Shown one piece after another: positions 63,129-64,000 of a stretch of 64,000 bases of DNA (positions within the stretch are counted from its first letter, which is position 1; each line of letters starts with the position of its first letter). The translations under genes and the position numbers were made by a program. The DNA is taken from NCBI GenBank assembly GCA_947489685.1, contig CANLEM010000001.1:1-64000 (forward strand). The letters run 5' to 3'. Origin of the DNA: an uncultured Aquimarina sp. Lineage in GTDB: Bacteria; Bacteroidota; Bacteroidia; Flavobacteriales; Flavobacteriaceae. The notes beneath the pieces were generated by a model that saw only the letters and a list, made by a program, of their open reading frames with translations, did not search any database and was not told the origin of the DNA.

Positions 63129-64000
63129 CTATTTAGATAACATTACAAAAACTCCAATGACCAAAAGAATAAACAAAACGAAAAAGAAAATTTTCCAAAA
63201 GGAGTAAGGCCTGTTTCCCGAAATAGTTCCGGTTTGTCCATTGATATAAAAGTTGTAGGTTTTACCACTATAGCGATATGCACTTATATAAACGGGTAGT
63301 AAAATATGTTTAAATGTTTCTTGAGATAAACTCATGTCAATCCCTGTAACTCGTTGCGTATCTCCACCAATATCTTGTCTTGCCCATGAAGTGGCAATTC
63401 GTTCTGCTTCTTTTGTAGACGATAAATGTCCATCTTTTAGAGGGATAGTATATTTTTCGGTTACAAATCCGGATAAAAAATTTGTATTAAAAGCTTCTAA
63501 ACCTTCTAACTTCCAGTTTGATATTTTTGATGGGATAGGTTTTTTACGTTGATGGGATGCCTTGATAAGTGTATCATCAACAAATCCACTAATATCTCCT
63601 GATACGGGAGTCCATTTTGTACGACGCTCTTGTCGTGTTCGTTGTACTGTTTTTCCATTTACTTTGGTCGTATACGGCACAGTAACATAATAATAATCAC
63701 CTCGTTGACCGCTATATCGTGCATAGAGTTGCGCATCAAATGTCCAATAGGGCAAATACAACCCTTTTGTGTTTTGAGGATCTAAGGCCGCTTTTTTAAG
63801 ATTGTTTGGGGCAAACCATAAGCTTTTGACCCATTTTGAAAAGATTTGATGAGATTTTTTTTGATCTAATTGAAATGGAAGAACAGCCCCGGGCAAAATC
63901 CAATCTTCTTTGTAAGCATCTTCGATAATTAATGGCATAGTACAATACACACAATGCAGGGACTTATAATTTTCTTCAATGTGTTGATTTGCACCACAAT
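63129..64000 (-). CDS. Zinc-ribbon membrane protein, N-terminus beyond the window
   Basis: The frame stays open to the right edge. Apparent starts at 63950 (GTG) and 63935 (ATG) are internal, because upstream codons read CGANQHIEENYKSLHCVYC, the end of a C-x2-C ... C-x2-C zinc ribbon. About 290 residues are visible. A ~240-residue soluble region contains YLPYWTFDAQLYARYSGQRG and RRTKWTPVSGDISGFVDD, and one C-terminal membrane helix follows (FWKIFFFVLFILLVIGVFVML). It is a tail-anchored protein with a cytoplasmic zinc ribbon; similar proteins resemble TFIIB-type zinc-ribbon/DNA-helicase-PriA-like annotated proteins. The function is unknown. Confidence 0.78.
   Translation of the reverse strand, partial: CGANQHIEENYKSLHCVYCTMPLIIEDAYKEDWILPGAVLPFQLDQKKSHQIFSKWVKSLWFAPNNLKKAALDPQNTKGLYLPYWTFDAQLYARYSGQRGDYYYVTVPYTTKVNGKTVQRTRQERRTKWTPVSGDISGFVDDTLIKASHQRKKPIPSKISNWKLEGLEAFNTNFLSGFVTEKYTIPLKDGHLSSTKEAERIATSWARQDIGGDTQRVTGIDMSLSQETFKHILLPVYISAYRYSGKTYNFYINGQTGTISGNRPYSFWKIFFFVLFILLVIGVFVMLSK

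Noticed and set aside
1..64000. tRNA, rRNA, CRISPR, restriction, toxin-antitoxin, prophage or transposon genes.
   Set aside because: I looked for characteristic motifs and repeated spacers on both strands and saw none. A tRNA/covariance scan would be needed to exclude small RNA genes.

Overview
The window looks like chromosomal DNA from a marine-type member of the Bacteroidota, most likely Flavobacteriaceae (Aquimarina-like). This rests on low G+C, -7 promoter boxes of the form TAnnTTTG, type IX secretion (T9SS) C-terminal sorting domains on two secreted proteins, a PorW/SprE lipoprotein, a sigma/FecR/TonB-receptor signalling set, and families largely confined to this phylum (DUF6427, DUF4254, DUF4292, DUF5687). 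The assignment is inference from gene content. I saw no rRNA, tRNA, CRISPR array, prophage or insertion sequence. No gene-free stretch exceeds 300 bases.

Layout. 1-840 is the 3' end of a secreted repeat protein, converging on a small ankyrin gene (843-1253, minus). 1367-13963 is a surface-polysaccharide (O-antigen or capsule) cluster. It holds a WlbA-like sugar oxidoreductase, a sugar N-formyltransferase, a PLP aminotransferase, an L-2-hydroxyglutarate oxidase, a GT4 glycosyltransferase, an SDR epimerase, a degenerate alkaline-phosphatase-fold protein, a WecA/MraY-type phosphoglycosyl transferase, UDP-sugar dehydrogenase, UDP-xylose synthase and an O-antigen ligase/polymerase. Then come purD, a small membrane gene, DUF6427, DUF4254 with a GT9 transferase, a ferredoxin-reductase-like flavoprotein, an ABC exporter pair, and an ECF sigma/FecR/TonB receptor system (21916-27054).

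27345-36245 carries sprE/porW, a bactofilin and the F0F1 ATP synthase operon (atpZ, DUF6168, atpB-E-F-H-A-G). The beta and epsilon genes are absent, as is usual in this phylum. Three of the intercistronic gaps contain clear RNA hairpins. 36401-43349 is an envelope block: lipoprotein, flippase, dUTPase, nucleotidyltransferase, TPR protein, DUF4292 lipoprotein, and an EnvC-like amidase activator with a degenerate LytM domain. 43587-53741 is mostly minus strand: thioesterase, SPOR/HU-domain protein, dprA (plus strand), a fatty-acid-hydroxylase operon with its AraC regulator, an NTF2-like/PD40 pair, GH3, sulfurtransferase, another NTF2-like gene and gpsA. 53867-64000 holds lipoproteins, an ALDH7-type aldehyde dehydrogenase, a Tat-exported six-hairpin glycosidase, a 1225-residue beta-propeller T9SS protein, and at the right edge a zinc-ribbon membrane protein that continues past the window.

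How genes work together. Two connections stand out. First, the WlbA-like enzyme, the aminotransferase and LhgO sit side by side. Some WlbA/WbpB enzymes discharge NADH onto 2-oxoglutarate and make 2-hydroxyglutarate, so an encoded L-2-hydroxyglutarate oxidase would close the cosubstrate cycle. Second, a 20-bp palindrome occurs twice (47938-47957 and 48874-48893), differing at one base. Each copy lies exactly 22 bp from a -7-like element, one before the fatty-acid-hydroxylase operon and one before the AraC gene, which makes it a strong candidate operator for that regulator.
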